DNA of 64,000 bases, from the NCBI RefSeq assembly GCF_004634385.1, contig NZ_CP037895.1, positions 2,641,245 through 2,705,244 of the forward strand. Reading direction: 5' to 3'. Below the pieces are notes generated by a model. The model was not told the origin of the DNA, did no database searches, and was given only the letters and a program-made list of their open reading frames with translations. Positions 17,770-26,174 of this stretch are shown here, in pieces. The position numbers and the translations under genes are program-made. Position 1 is the first letter of the stretch. Each line of letters starts with the position of its first letter. The DNA is from Thermaerobacter sp. FW80 (GTDB lineage: Bacteria; Bacillota; Sulfobacillia; Thermaerobacterales; Thermaerobacteraceae).

Positions 17770-19276
17770 AGACCAGGAACGGGGCACGGGCCACGGGATG
17801 GCCCCCGGCGTGCCCCCGGCCGTCTCGGCCGGACAGGGTGGCCAGCCCACAGGCCCCCACGCCGAGGGGACGGGCGTCACCGGCGCACCCACCGGCGCTG
17901 GGGAGGCCGCCGGCACAAGCCCCGCTGCCCGGCCTGGGACGCCCGGTGGGACGAACGCGGCCACCGGGGCCGCTAACGATTTCCACGGGGCGGTCAAGCG
18001 GCCGGCCTCGCCCCACGGCGGCGGCTGGGGCAGGGCGCAGCGGGTCGACCCGGACCGCGGTGCCGGCCGCGAGGGGGAGGCTCCGTCCATGGGGGCGGAC
18101 GGTGCAGAGGCCGGCGGCCCGGGCCGGGCCGACGCAGGGAGGGCGGACGCCGACCACCCGGGATCCGGTGCGGCCGCGGCCTTCGGCGGCCGGCCGGCCC
18201 GAGGCGGGACCGGGGGCGACGGCCTCGCGCGGGCCGGTTCGTCCGGTGAGGGGGGGGAGGGCGACGGGCCCGCGGCCCACGTCCCGCCCGCCGCGTTCCG
18301 CGGCGGCGAGGCGGGGGGCACCGGCACCGGGTTGGGCGGGGCGCGGGCTGCCGCGGGGGGAGCCCGCACGGGCGCCCGCGCGGCCGTGGCCGACCGGGCG
18401 GAGCGGCTCACTGTCAAGGCCTACGCCAGCGACCACCGGCCCACCTGGTGCCCGGGCTGCGGCGACTTCGGCATCCTCACCGCCCTGAAGAAGGCGCTGG
18501 TGGACCTCGAGATCTGGCCCCACGAGGTGATGATCGTCTCCGGCATCGGCTGCGGCAGCAAGCTGCCCGACTACATCAACGCCAACGGCTTCATGACCAT
18601 CCACGGCCGGCCCCTGGCGGTGGCCACGGGCATCAAGCTGGCCAACCCCAGGCTGCACGTCATCGTGGTCCACGGCGACGGCGACGGCTACGGCATCGGC
18701 GGCAACCACTGGCTGCACACCATGCGCCGGAACGTGGACCTGGTGGACATCGTGGAGAACAACCAGATCTACGCCCTGACCAAGGGCCAGTACTCGCCCA
18801 CCAGCGAGCGGGGGTTCAAGACCACCACCTCGCCCACCGGCGCGCCCGAGGACCCCGTGCTGCCGACGCGGGTCGCGTTCGCCGCCGGGGCGAGCTTCAT
18901 CGCCCGGGGGTTCGCCGGCCAGCCCAACCAGCTGGCGGACATCATCGCCGCCGCCATCCGGCACCGCGGCTACGCCCTGATCGACGTGCTCCAGCCCTGC
19001 GTGACCTTCAACAAGCTCAACACCTACGACTGGTACGCCGAGCGGGCCTATTCCGTGGAGGAGGAGGGGCACGACCCCACGGACCCCGAGGCGGCCTGGG
19101 CGAAGTGCAACGAGTGGGGCGACCGCATCCCCATCGGCATCCTCTGGCGCAACGACAAGTCGGAGCCCTACGAGGAGCGGGTGCCCGGGCTGGCCGGCCG
19201 GCCGCCCGTCGTGGAGCGGCCTTTGGACGAACTGGGCGCCGAGGGGCTGGAGCGGCTGAAGGAAGCCTTCTTCTAG
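17762..19276 (+). CDS. korB: 2-oxoacid:ferredoxin oxidoreductase, beta subunit with long N-terminal extension
   Basis: 504 residues. The catalytic part starts near residue 217 (AYASDHRPTWCPGCGDFGIL) and is a normal-length KorB: GIGCGSKLPDYIN, thiamine-diphosphate motif GDGDGYGIGGNHWLHTMRRN and ENNQIYALTKGQ. Conserved Cys residues would hold a 4Fe-4S cluster. The first about 215 residues are Gly/Ala/Pro-rich, low complexity and without recognisable fold; ATG 17762 has an upstream ggggaggtg and overlaps the alpha gene, so the extension is probably translated. A start close to 18416 would match family length but has no convincing signal. Confidence 0.9.
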   Translation: MPEDQERGTGHGMAPGVPPAVSAGQGGQPTGPHAEGTGVTGAPTGAGEAAGTSPAARPGTPGGTNAATGAANDFHGAVKRPASPHGGGWGRAQRVDPDRGAGREGEAPSMGADGAEAGGPGRADAGRADADHPGSGAAAAFGGRPARGGTGGDGLARAGSSGEGGEGDGPAAHVPPAAFRGGEAGGTGTGLGGARAAAGGARTGARAAVADRAERLTVKAYASDHRPTWCPGCGDFGILTALKKALVDLEIWPHEVMIVSGIGCGSKLPDYINANGFMTIHGRPLAVATGIKLANPRLHVIVVHGDGDGYGIGGNHWLHTMRRNVDLVDIVENNQIYALTKGQYSPTSERGFKTTTSPTGAPEDPVLPTRVAFAAGASFIARGFAGQPNQLADIIAAAIRHRGYALIDVLQPCVTFNKLNTYDWYAERAYSVEEEGHDPTDPEAAWAKCNEWGDRIPIGILWRNDKSEPYEERVPGLAGRPPVVERPLDELGAEGLERLKEAFF

Positions 19277-19421
19277 GTCGGCCGGGCCGGGTGCAGGCCG
19301 GGACGGTGGCATGCGGGGGCGGCAGCTGCCGGGACGGCCGCCCCTCGCGTTCGGCAGCCGGCTGGGCGCCGTCGCCGGGGCGTGACGGTGTCGGCGACGA
19401 CGGGAAGGGAGGACGGGACCC

Positions 19422-19859
19422 GTGGGTGCAGACGCCGAGGCCATCTACCGCGACGTGCAGCAGCGGGGCCGACTGGGCTCCGTGGAGGAGGCCGCCGTCG
19501 TCACCCGCATGACCCTGCAGAGCCTGGCCGAGGTCCTGGGCCAGGAGGGGGCCCGCGCCCTGGCCGCCGCCCTGCCGCCGGAGCTGGCGGCGGAGCTGGG
19601 CCGGGCGCCCGCGCGACCCGACCCCCTGATCGATCGGGAGGTCTTCGTGGGGCGGCTCGTCAACCGCATGGACACGGAGTACGGCTACGACCAGACGGTG
19701 GGCGGCCTGGACCTGGTGGCGGCCTACATGGACGACGACGCCTCCACCCGCCTGCAGGCGGTGTTCGGCGCCCTGCGGCGGCACCTCGATCCCGGCACCG
19801 CCCAGCGGGTGGCGGCGGCGCTGCCACCGGAGATCCGCGACTGGTGGGACGCCAGCTGA
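19422..19859 (+). CDS. DUF2267 domain protein
   Basis: 145-residue soluble protein from GTG 19422 (gggagg about 10 bases upstream). Two repeats of the DUF2267 pattern are visible: LGSVEEAAVVTRMTLQSLAEVLGQEGARALAAALPPEL and the later STRLQAVFGALRRHLDPGTAQRVAAALPPEIRDWW. The function of the family is unknown. It follows the korAB-like pair by 145 bp and may share its transcript. Confidence 0.8.
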   Translation: MGADAEAIYRDVQQRGRLGSVEEAAVVTRMTLQSLAEVLGQEGARALAAALPPELAAELGRAPARPDPLIDREVFVGRLVNRMDTEYGYDQTVGGLDLVAAYMDDDASTRLQAVFGALRRHLDPGTAQRVAAALPPEIRDWWDAS

Positions 19860-19937
19860 CGCGGTCCCACGACGGGCCGGGCGCGCCCGGTCCCGGGCTC
19901 TACGGCGGTCCCGGGCGCCATGCCGGGGCAGGCGCCA

Positions 19938-21890
19938 TCAAGAGCAGAAGATGCGCATGAGCCAGGAGAACAGCTTGTACTTGCCCCGGTACGGGTACCA
20001 GAGGAGGTTCGAGACCAGCTTGCCCGGCAGCCAGCCGGGTTCCACCAGCACCGCCGACGGGTAGGTGAAGGCCTCCAGGCCCGCCCGGCCGTGGTAGGCC
20101 CCCCAGCCGCTCTCCTTGACGCCGCCGAAGGGCAGGCTGGGATGGGCGAAGTGGAGGATGACGTCGTTGATGCACACCCCGCCGGCCTCGAGGCGCGAGG
20201 CGATCTCCCGGGCCAGCCGCCCGTCGCGGGTCCAGACGCTGGCCCCCAGGCCGAAGGGCGAGTCGTTGGCCAGGCGCACCGCCTCGTCCGCCGAGCGGAA
20301 GCCGGCGACGGCGATCACGGGGCCGAAGGTCTCCTCCCGCATCACCCGCGCTTCGGGGTCCACGTCCACCAGCACGACGGGCGGGACGAACCGGCCGTCG
20401 AAGGAGGGCACGGGCGTCAGCGCCCGGGCCCCGCGGGCCAGGGCGTCCTGGACGTGCTCGCGGACGACGGCCACCTGGCGCGGCGTGGTCATGTAGCCCA
20501 GATCGAGGTCCGGGTCCCTCACCACCCGACCGGCGTCGGTCCACCGCCCGGGCGCGGCGGCGTCCTGTCCGGATGACGGCGTCGCACCCGGCCCCTGGGA
20601 AGGCACCCCGCCCGGCCCGTCCGGAGGCGCCGCGCCCGGCCGGCCCGTCGGCGCCCCTCCGGACCGGTCCGTCGGCGTCGTATCGTCCTGCTGGACCGAC
20701 GCCGCCGCCATGACGCCCTCGGCCGGTGCGGCCGGTGCTGCCGCCCCGCCCCCCTCCTCGCCCGCGCCCATCGGCTCGACCGTGCGCAGCCGTGCCAGTT
20801 CCTCCAAGATCAGGCGGACGAACCGGTCCTTGACGGCCTCGTGGACGTAGATGCGCTCGACGCCGATGCAGGTCTGGCCCCCGTTGGCCAGCGACCCCCA
20901 CACCGCCGCCCGCGCCGCCCGGCGGAGGTCGGCGTCGGGGAAGACGATCATCGGGTCCTTGCCGCCCAGCTCCAGCACGCTTGGCGTCAGTCGGCGGGCC
21001 GCGGCCGCGGCGATCCGCCGGCCGGTGGCGGTGCTGCCGGTGAAGAACACGAAGTCGGGCCCCGCGTCCAGGGCGGCCTGCCCCACCTCCGGGCCGCCGT
21101 GGATCACCTGCACCACCCCCGGCGGGAACCCGGCGGCGAACAACGCTTCTTCGATAGCCCGGCCGACGGCAGGGGTGACCTCCGACGGCTTGAGGACCAC
21201 GGTGTTGCCCGACAGCAGCGCGGTGGCCGCCGGTACCACCGCCAAGTTGAAGGGGTAGTTCCAGGGGGCCACCACCAGGACGCAGCCGTACGGCTTGCGC
21301 TCCACGTAGGGCACCTTGCCGAAGAGGAGCAGGGACATGGGCTGGCGCTGGCGGCGCAACACCTTGGGCGCCAGCTTCTCCATGGACTTCAGCGCGTCGG
21401 CGGTGGTCAGCAGGTCGTGGGCCAGCGCCTCCACCAGGGGCTTGCCGGTGTCGGCGCTGATCACCCGGGCCAGTTCGTCCCGGTGGCGGACGATGTACCG
21501 CCGCAGCCGGGCGACGCAGGCGACCCGCGCGTGCACGGGCAGCCGGGACCAGGCGGGGAAGGCCGCCCGCGCCCGGGCCACCACGGCGGGGATCTCGGCC
21601 ACGGGCGTCCATCCGGCGGCCCCTCCCCCCGCGGCGCCGGTGGAACCGGAAGCCGGGGCGGACCGGGGGATCGCCGAGGTGCCGGAAGCCGCAGCCGGAT
21701 CGGCGACCGCTGCAGCTGCGGCCGCGCCGCCGCCGGGGGCCGCCGGGCCGGTTGGATCCGGGCCGGCAGCTGGCGCGTCGGTGGACGGCTGGCCGGCCGG
21801 AGCCGGGCCGCCGGCGGCCGCGGCCTGCTCGGTCCGGGGCACCACCCGAGCCGTCCCGGCGGCACCCCATTCGGGAACCCTGGCTTGCAT
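19938..21890 (-). CDS. Aldehyde dehydrogenase family protein (class 3-like) with low-complexity inserts
   Basis: 650 residues from ATG 21890, chosen for ggggg six bases upstream; a GTG at 21992 that overlaps the PH-gene stop is possible. NAD(P)-dependent aldehyde oxidation. VVAPWNYPFNLAVVPAATAL, FTGSTATGR, the general base in LELGGKDPMIVF and the nucleophile in NGGQTCIGVERIY are intact. The C-terminal LLWYPYRGKYKLFSWL resembles membrane-associated fatty aldehyde dehydrogenases. Two unusual parts: an N-terminal about 95-residue Ala/Gly/Pro tract and an internal about 95-residue insert between the LARLRTVEPMG and DLDLGYMTT segments. Converges with the DUF2267 gene. Confidence 0.88.
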   Translation of the reverse strand: MQARVPEWGAAGTARVVPRTEQAAAAGGPAPAGQPSTDAPAAGPDPTGPAAPGGGAAAAAAVADPAAASGTSAIPRSAPASGSTGAAGGGAAGWTPVAEIPAVVARARAAFPAWSRLPVHARVACVARLRRYIVRHRDELARVISADTGKPLVEALAHDLLTTADALKSMEKLAPKVLRRQRQPMSLLLFGKVPYVERKPYGCVLVVAPWNYPFNLAVVPAATALLSGNTVVLKPSEVTPAVGRAIEEALFAAGFPPGVVQVIHGGPEVGQAALDAGPDFVFFTGSTATGRRIAAAAARRLTPSVLELGGKDPMIVFPDADLRRAARAAVWGSLANGGQTCIGVERIYVHEAVKDRFVRLILEELARLRTVEPMGAGEEGGGAAAPAAPAEGVMAAASVQQDDTTPTDRSGGAPTGRPGAAPPDGPGGVPSQGPGATPSSGQDAAAPGRWTDAGRVVRDPDLDLGYMTTPRQVAVVREHVQDALARGARALTPVPSFDGRFVPPVVLVDVDPEARVMREETFGPVIAVAGFRSADEAVRLANDSPFGLGASVWTRDGRLAREIASRLEAGGVCINDVILHFAHPSLPFGGVKESGWGAYHGRAGLEAFTYPSAVLVEPGWLPGKLVSNLLWYPYRGKYKLFSWLMRIFCS

Positions 21891-21988
21891 ACGCATCCCC
21901 CCATGCCAATAACCCTTCGCATGCGGCGCCGCCGGTGGAGGGTAGAGCAGCATGATGCACAGCCGCTTTTCGTTATTCGGGGCGCCCT

Positions 21989-22366
21989 TCACCGAAGGAC
22001 GTAGGTCGCCAGCAACCGCTGCACGTAGTAGATGTCCAGGTCGCGGTGGAAGGTCTTGACCAGCGGCTCCCGGCTACCCGCCAGCCAGATCTTCAGCTCG
22101 GCCTCCAGATCCAGGTGGCCCGCCGTCTCGACGGCGAACCGGTTGATGCTGCGGTACGGGATGGACAGGTACTCCACCTTCTTGCCGGTCAGTCCCTGCT
22201 TGTCGACCAGGATGAGGCGCTTGTTGGTGAAGATGAAGAGGTCGCGGATCACCTGGTACGCGGCCTCGATCCGCTCCCCCTCCGCCAGCAGGATGCGGTA
22301 TTCCTGCTGGACCCGGTCCAGGTCGGCTTCCCCGGCGTGGCCCATCATGCGGCCGATCCAGCTCAC
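21989..22366 (-). CDS. Bacterial PH-domain protein (bPH_1 type)
   Basis: 125 residues. GTG 22366 is preferred over ATG 22384 because aggagggag stands 6 bases before it. The sequence IRDLFIFTNKRLILVDKQGLTGKKVEYLSIPYRSINRFAVETAG is the typical bacterial PH core (PF08000-like); family function is unknown. It shares an AT-richer intergenic region with the divergent gene at 22580. Confidence 0.85.
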   Translation of the reverse strand: MSWIGRMMGHAGEADLDRVQQEYRILLAEGERIEAAYQVIRDLFIFTNKRLILVDKQGLTGKKVEYLSIPYRSINRFAVETAGHLDLEAELKIWLAGSREPLVKTFHRDLDIYYVQRLLATYVLR

Positions 22367-22426
22367 GGGCGGCTCCCTCCTCATCCCTTTGCCATTCTGT
22401 TCGCCCCGCCTGTTGGGACCGTCATG

Positions 22427-22476
22427 TTGTGATCATTGTTCACGAGCCTGTATTATGCGTACGTTGTGCGTACGTT
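22427..22476 (+). promoter_or_regulatory. Promoter candidate with tandem CGTACG repeats
   Basis: TTGTGA (22427-22432) and TATTAT (22451-22456) are separated by 18 bp and lie about 125 bp before the small gene at 22580. Immediately after the -10 come two copies of TGCGTACGTT (22456-22465, 22467-22476) with an 11-bp period, each containing the palindrome CGTACG. This looks like an operator over the transcription start. The region is also upstream of the divergent PH gene. Confidence 0.5.
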
Positions 22477-22579
22477 CGTTGTGGAGAACGCCTGCGCAGG
22501 AAGACGCCGGTTTTGACCCGCCACCAGTGGGTCCATGGGTTCGCAGGTGTAGCAATCGGTCATTGAAGGAGGCAGGATC

Positions 22580-22801
22580 GTGTTCATCCGGCCGGGGCAA
22601 ACCATTGCCCACCCCGAACGCCCCCAGCGAGGTATCGTTCTGGCGGTGCGAACCAACCCTACCTGCCTGATGCCCGTGGTGGTGGTGCGGTGGGACGATG
22701 GCACCGTGGAAGAACTGGATGCCCTGCGCTGGGGACCGCTAGACGACGCCCCTGGTGAAGGTGGGCCCGCCGGCGGCCCGGAGCGCAACCTACCGCACTG
22801 A
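22580..22801 (+). CDS. Small conserved-looking protein of unknown function
   Basis: 73 residues from GTG 22580, with aaggagg 7 bases upstream. I do not recognise the family. The first 55 residues look like a small beta-barrel (FIRPGQTIAHPERPQRGIVLAV then VVVVRWDDGTVEELDALRW), reminiscent of SH3-like or CarD-like folds; the end is Gly/Pro-rich. It precedes the nitrogen-oxide island but has its own promoter candidate. Confidence 0.6.
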   Translation: MFIRPGQTIAHPERPQRGIVLAVRTNPTCLMPVVVVRWDDGTVEELDALRWGPLDDAPGEGGPAGGPERNLPH

Positions 22802-22941
22802 GGGCAAGGCGCACCAGTGGTTCCAGGCGGCGGCGCCGGACCGGCTGGTCGCTGATTGCCCTTCTCACCTGGCCCCCCCAGAACCCAAGTTCCCAGGTCC
22901 ATCGTTCACCGCTGCCGGTCCGTCCGCCATCGCCGGTCCCC

Positions 22942-22957
22942 TGTGATGGCCATCACG
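22942..22957 (+). promoter_or_regulatory. Crp/Fnr-type box upstream of NnrS-like gene
   Basis: TGTGA-tggcca-TCACG, one mismatch from the symmetric TGTGA-N6-TCACA. A -10 candidate TACTCT (22979-22984) starts 37 bp after the box start, placing the box centre near -41.5 of a predicted start at about 22991. ATG of the target gene is at 23071. Confidence 0.75.
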
Positions 22958-23070
22958 GCACTCACCCCGCCGCTTTCCTACTCTAAGGGCGACGCCGAAG
23001 CGGACGCCGGGGCTGGTGGGGCAGAGCACGGCACCGCCAGCGGTACCCGACGACAAGGGAGGCATTTGCC

Positions 23071-24738
23071 ATGGGCGTGCGCGTCTCCCGTTGGACCCTC
23101 CCCTACTTCGCCGCCGCCCTGACCTGCTTCGCGACGGCTCAGGTGGCTCTAGCCCTGGGCTGGGCTTATCCCGGCGCAAGCCTGAGCGCGCCGGCCACGC
23201 TAGCCACCGTCCACCTGCTGACCATCGGCTGGCTCAGCCTGCTCATTCTTGGCGCCCTGCAGCAATTCGTTCCCGTCATCACCGGGCGGTCGCTGGCCAG
23301 CGACACGGCGGCGGCCTGGGCGCTGGGCCTCGTGGTATCGGGTCTGGCGGGCATGGTGGTGGGCTTTCTTTCCCTGTTCGGCGGCCCGCTGGCCGGGGTC
23401 AGCACCGGCGTGAGCGGAACGGTCCCGCCGCCAGTGGGGGCCCAGCAAGCCGTCGCCCCGGCGGGGAGCGGCGGCCCGCTGGCCGTCGCCCTGCCCCTGG
23501 GCGGCACGCTGGTGCTGACCGGCTTCGCCGTGGCCACGGTCAATCTGGCCATCGGCCTCTGGCGCGCCCGACCGCTGGTGCTGCCGGCACGCTTTGTCGC
23601 TGTGGGTCTGAACTTTCTGCTGCTGACCGGCGGCCTGGGCGTGCTCCTGGCATGGATCCTGGCCCATCCCCAGGGCGCGGTCCGGCACCTCGGCGCACCC
23701 CTGGTGGCCCGGCTGCTGGGGCGCGGCCTGCCCCTGCACATGGCCGCGGGCATCGGCGGCTGGTTCACCCTGACAGCCATGGGCGTCGCCTACAAGCTGC
23801 TGAGCATGTTCACCCTGGCGCCGGAAGATCGCGGCCCCGCCGGCCGCTGGGTCCTGCGCCTCAGCGCCGCAGGCCTGCTGCTGGCCTGGCTGGGCGGCCT
23901 GGCTCACCTGCTGCTGGCGGGAACGGCGGGCGGGACGGCCGCAGGGACCGGGGCCGCCGGTGAAGGACTGGCCGGTCTGGCGCAGGTGCTCTCCGGCCTG
24001 GCCACCGCCGGATGGGTCGCGGCCGGCGTGGGGGTGGTGATCTACCTCTGCGACATGCGCCGCCTCTACCGGCAGCGGCGGCGGAAGGTGCTGGAACTCA
24101 ACGCCCGCTGCGCTCCCTGGGCCTTCGGCGCGCTGGCCGTGGCCATGGGGATGCTGGCCGCGGGCGCCCTGACCGGCCGGTTGGCTGCGGTCACACCGGC
24201 GCTGGCCTACCTGCTGCTCTTTGGCTGGCTTTCCGGTCTTGGCCTGACCCAGCTGTACAAGATCGTGCCCTTTCTCACCTGGCTCGAAAAGTTCGGGCCG
24301 CGCCTCGGCCGGGGACCGGCCGTCCGCGTCCAGGATCTGGTGAACGAGCGCCGGGCGCAGCCCTGGTTCCGGCTCTACTTCGCAGCGGTGGCGGTGGCGA
24401 CGGTTGCGATACTCGCCGGCTGGGACGACCTGTGGCGGGCCATGACCGCTCTCACCCTGGCCAGCACGCTGGCCATCGCGCTGGAGCTGTGGCGCGCCCG
24501 GCGGGCCGAGCCCAGGCCCCACGGGGCACCGGTTCCTCCGCCCTGGCTGGGGGAAAGGGGGCGTACCGGCGCGAGTACGGCGGGCACGATCCCGCGACCT
24601 GACCCGCGAACCGCCGCCGGCGAAGGCTTCCCTGCGCAACCCGTGGGGAAACGGGCCGGCGCAAGCCGGCCGGCGGGAGGGAGGTGGACGGCGTGGCCGA
24701 ACCCGTGGTCACCGAGGATGACATCCGGGAAGCGTTGA
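23071..24738 (+). CDS. NnrS-like/COX1-like multi-pass membrane protein
   Basis: 555 residues with about 12 hydrophobic helices. TVHLLTIGWLSLLILGALQQFVPVITGR near residue 48 and PLHMAAGIGGWFTLTAMGVAYKLLSMF near residue 227 resemble the His-bearing helices of NnrS and the distantly related cytochrome oxidase subunit I fold, but the six His ligands of a true haem-copper oxidase are not all present. NnrS proteins bind haem and copper and protect against NO stress. The last about 60 residues are Gly/Pro/Arg-rich and overlap the next gene by 46 bp. A Crp/Fnr box precedes it. Naming beyond NnrS-like is inference. Confidence 0.7.
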   Translation: MGVRVSRWTLPYFAAALTCFATAQVALALGWAYPGASLSAPATLATVHLLTIGWLSLLILGALQQFVPVITGRSLASDTAAAWALGLVVSGLAGMVVGFLSLFGGPLAGVSTGVSGTVPPPVGAQQAVAPAGSGGPLAVALPLGGTLVLTGFAVATVNLAIGLWRARPLVLPARFVAVGLNFLLLTGGLGVLLAWILAHPQGAVRHLGAPLVARLLGRGLPLHMAAGIGGWFTLTAMGVAYKLLSMFTLAPEDRGPAGRWVLRLSAAGLLLAWLGGLAHLLLAGTAGGTAAGTGAAGEGLAGLAQVLSGLATAGWVAAGVGVVIYLCDMRRLYRQRRRKVLELNARCAPWAFGALAVAMGMLAAGALTGRLAAVTPALAYLLLFGWLSGLGLTQLYKIVPFLTWLEKFGPRLGRGPAVRVQDLVNERRAQPWFRLYFAAVAVATVAILAGWDDLWRAMTALTLASTLAIALELWRARRAEPRPHGAPVPPPWLGERGRTGASTAGTIPRPDPRTAAGEGFPAQPVGKRAGASRPAGGRWTAWPNPWSPRMTSGKR

Positions 24739-25010
24739 TGGACGTCATCGACCCCGAACTGGGGTTCAACATCGTCGACCTGGGGCTGATCTACGGCATC
24801 ACCGTCGACGACGGCAAGGTCCACATCGTGATGACCATGACGACACCCGGCTGTCCGGCGACGAACTACCTGCAGGAAGGCACGCGGGAACGGGCGCTGG
24901 CGGTTCCCGGGGTGAAGGACGTGGAGGTCCAGGTGGTCTGGTCGCCGCCCTGGACACCCGACCTGATGAGCGACCGTGCCAAGCGCTTCTTCGGGCTGAT
25001 CGAAGGCTGA
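24693..25010 (+). CDS. MIP18/DUF59 (SufT/PaaD-like) Fe-S assembly protein
   Basis: 105 residues. GTG 24693 is chosen because ggaggtgg lies 7 bases upstream. The DUF59 core is clear: IREALMDVIDPELGFNIVDLGLIYGITVDDG, then MTMTTPGCPATNYLQEG with the conserved reactive Cys. Such proteins help mature or repair Fe-S proteins. Co-transcription with the NnrS-like gene (46-bp overlap) suggests Fe-S maintenance under nitrosative stress. Mrp at 29981 carries a second DUF59-type domain. Confidence 0.88.
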   Translation: MAEPVVTEDDIREALMDVIDPELGFNIVDLGLIYGITVDDGKVHIVMTMTTPGCPATNYLQEGTRERALAVPGVKDVEVQVVWSPPWTPDLMSDRAKRFFGLIEG

Positions 25011-25100
25011 CCGGCAGCCTGCCTTCCCCGGCAACCCCGTATGGCGCCGCCGGAGCCTGCATCCCGGTTCGCCCGCCTGCACGCGGCCGCTGGAAGAGCC

Positions 25101-25138
25101 CAACGGGCCGGGCCCCCATTCCAGGACCCGGCCCGTTG
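25101..25138. terminator. Hairpin between convergent genes
   Basis: Perfect 12-bp arms (caacgggccggg, 25101-25112, and 25127-25138) with a 14-base loop lie between the MIP18 gene and the convergent double-DUF2249 gene, so it may serve both. No T tract follows. Confidence 0.55.
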
Positions 25139-25196
25139 CGCTGCTACCGGTCCGACGGCAAGATGCGCCTCTGGTCGGTAGGCTGCGGTCGTTCCC

Positions 25197-25997
25197 CTAA
25201 CGCTCGGGGCGCCAGAAAGTGACGCGCCAGGCGCCGTCGGGCCCCCGTTCGGCGCGGTGCTGAAAGCCCTTTCGCTTCATGACCCAATACAGGGGCACCG
25301 GCTCGAATCCCACAATCAACACGAAGGGCTGGCCCGGCTTGAGGCGGGCCACATTGGCCATGATGTCCCGGAACGGCTCCTGCCGCCGCGCGAAATAGGG
25401 CCGGACGTCCATGACCAGGGGCTCCACCGCTTCCTGCACGGCCTCTTGCCCGCTCGGGTTGCCGGGGACACTCACCTGCTCCCCGTCCTGCGCTGCCGCC
25501 CCTGCCTGCTGTTGCGGCCGCTGCGCCCGTCCCCCCACAGGCCCTCCGTCCGAGCCGGAGCCGGCGGATAGGCTACCCGTCGCCGGGGCTCCTCTGGCGG
25601 GTTCAGCAGGCACAGGCGCCAGGCCGTCGCCGTCCGGCGCAGGCGCCGCTTCGGAGCGCCAGATGCGGATGATCACCGTGCCGTCGTCCTGTTCGGCCAT
25701 GGCGTACGCAAAGCCGCGCTCGTCCAAGTGGGGCAGGAGGAACATGGGCTTGCGGTCGTTGTGGGCCTGCAGGACCTGGCCCGGCTGAAGCTGGTCCAGG
25801 GCCGACAGGATCCGCACCATGGGCTCCGGCGGCTGCAACCCGCGGTTGTCCAGGGTCAGGGCCGGTTCTGCCGGGGCCGGCGGCAGCCGCAAGCCCGTTT
25901 CGGGCCTCCCGCCGGCCGCCGGCAAGCCACCGGCGGCCGGTCCTGCGGCTTCGCCGGCGGGCCCCCGGCCGGCACCCTTTCCCTTGCGGAAGAACAT
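25197..25997 (-). CDS. Double DUF2249 protein
   Basis: 266 residues from ATG 25997, behind gaggaggt. Two TusA-fold DUF2249 domains: the first near residues 46-115 (LDNRGLQPPEPMVRILSALDQLQPGQVLQAHNDRKPMF), the second near 195-266 (MDVRPYFARRQEPFRDIMANVARLKPGQPFVLIVGFEPVPLYW), joined by a Gly/Gln/Ala linker. DUF2249 proteins recur beside denitrification and hemerythrin genes but have no proven activity. Two Crp/Fnr boxes sit in the 177-bp divergent region shared with the gene at 26175. Confidence 0.82.
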   Translation of the reverse strand: MFFRKGKGAGRGPAGEAAGPAAGGLPAAGGRPETGLRLPPAPAEPALTLDNRGLQPPEPMVRILSALDQLQPGQVLQAHNDRKPMFLLPHLDERGFAYAMAEQDDGTVIIRIWRSEAAPAPDGDGLAPVPAEPARGAPATGSLSAGSGSDGGPVGGRAQRPQQQAGAAAQDGEQVSVPGNPSGQEAVQEAVEPLVMDVRPYFARRQEPFRDIMANVARLKPGQPFVLIVGFEPVPLYWVMKRKGFQHRAERGPDGAWRVTFWRPER

Positions 25998-26054
25998 GCC
26001 CCCCACCTCCTCGTCTCCTCATCGCGATGGTGCCCGACCGGACGGCCCGCCGGC

Positions 26055-26070
26055 TGTGACGGTCATCACC
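26055..26070. promoter_or_regulatory. Crp/Fnr-type box, proximal to the DUF2249 gene
   Basis: TGTGA-cggtca-TCACC. On the minus strand a weak CACCAT hexamer (26032-26027) starts 38 bp from the box edge, about the right distance for activation of the double-DUF2249 gene. Confidence 0.65.
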
Positions 26071-26099
26071 TCCCCGGCCCCCCGTCACCTGCCGCGTCC

Positions 26100-26115
26100 G
26101 GTGACCCCCGTCACA
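26100..26115. promoter_or_regulatory. Crp/Fnr-type box, proximal to the CopD/TusA fusion gene
   Basis: GGTGA-cccccg-TCACA, centred 45 bp from the box at 26055-26070. A TGTAAA hexamer at 26141-26146 is the best -10 on the plus strand, 41 bp from the box start and so 4 bp further than at the other boxes. Confidence 0.6.
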
Positions 26116-26174
26116 GCCCGGCCCGCTCCCGCTGGGGCAGTGTAAAGGCGGAGGGAACCCGGAGGTGACGAGCG

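Noticed and set aside
22428-22444. TGTGA...TCACG before the small gene at 22580 as a further Crp/Fnr box
   Set aside because: The half-sites are separated by 7 rather than 6 bases and the element overlaps the promoter instead of sitting at -41.5.
23071-24738. A true haem-copper terminal oxidase or NO reductase catalytic subunit
   Set aside because: Only isolated His-bearing helices are seen; the paired His motifs for haem and CuB are missing.
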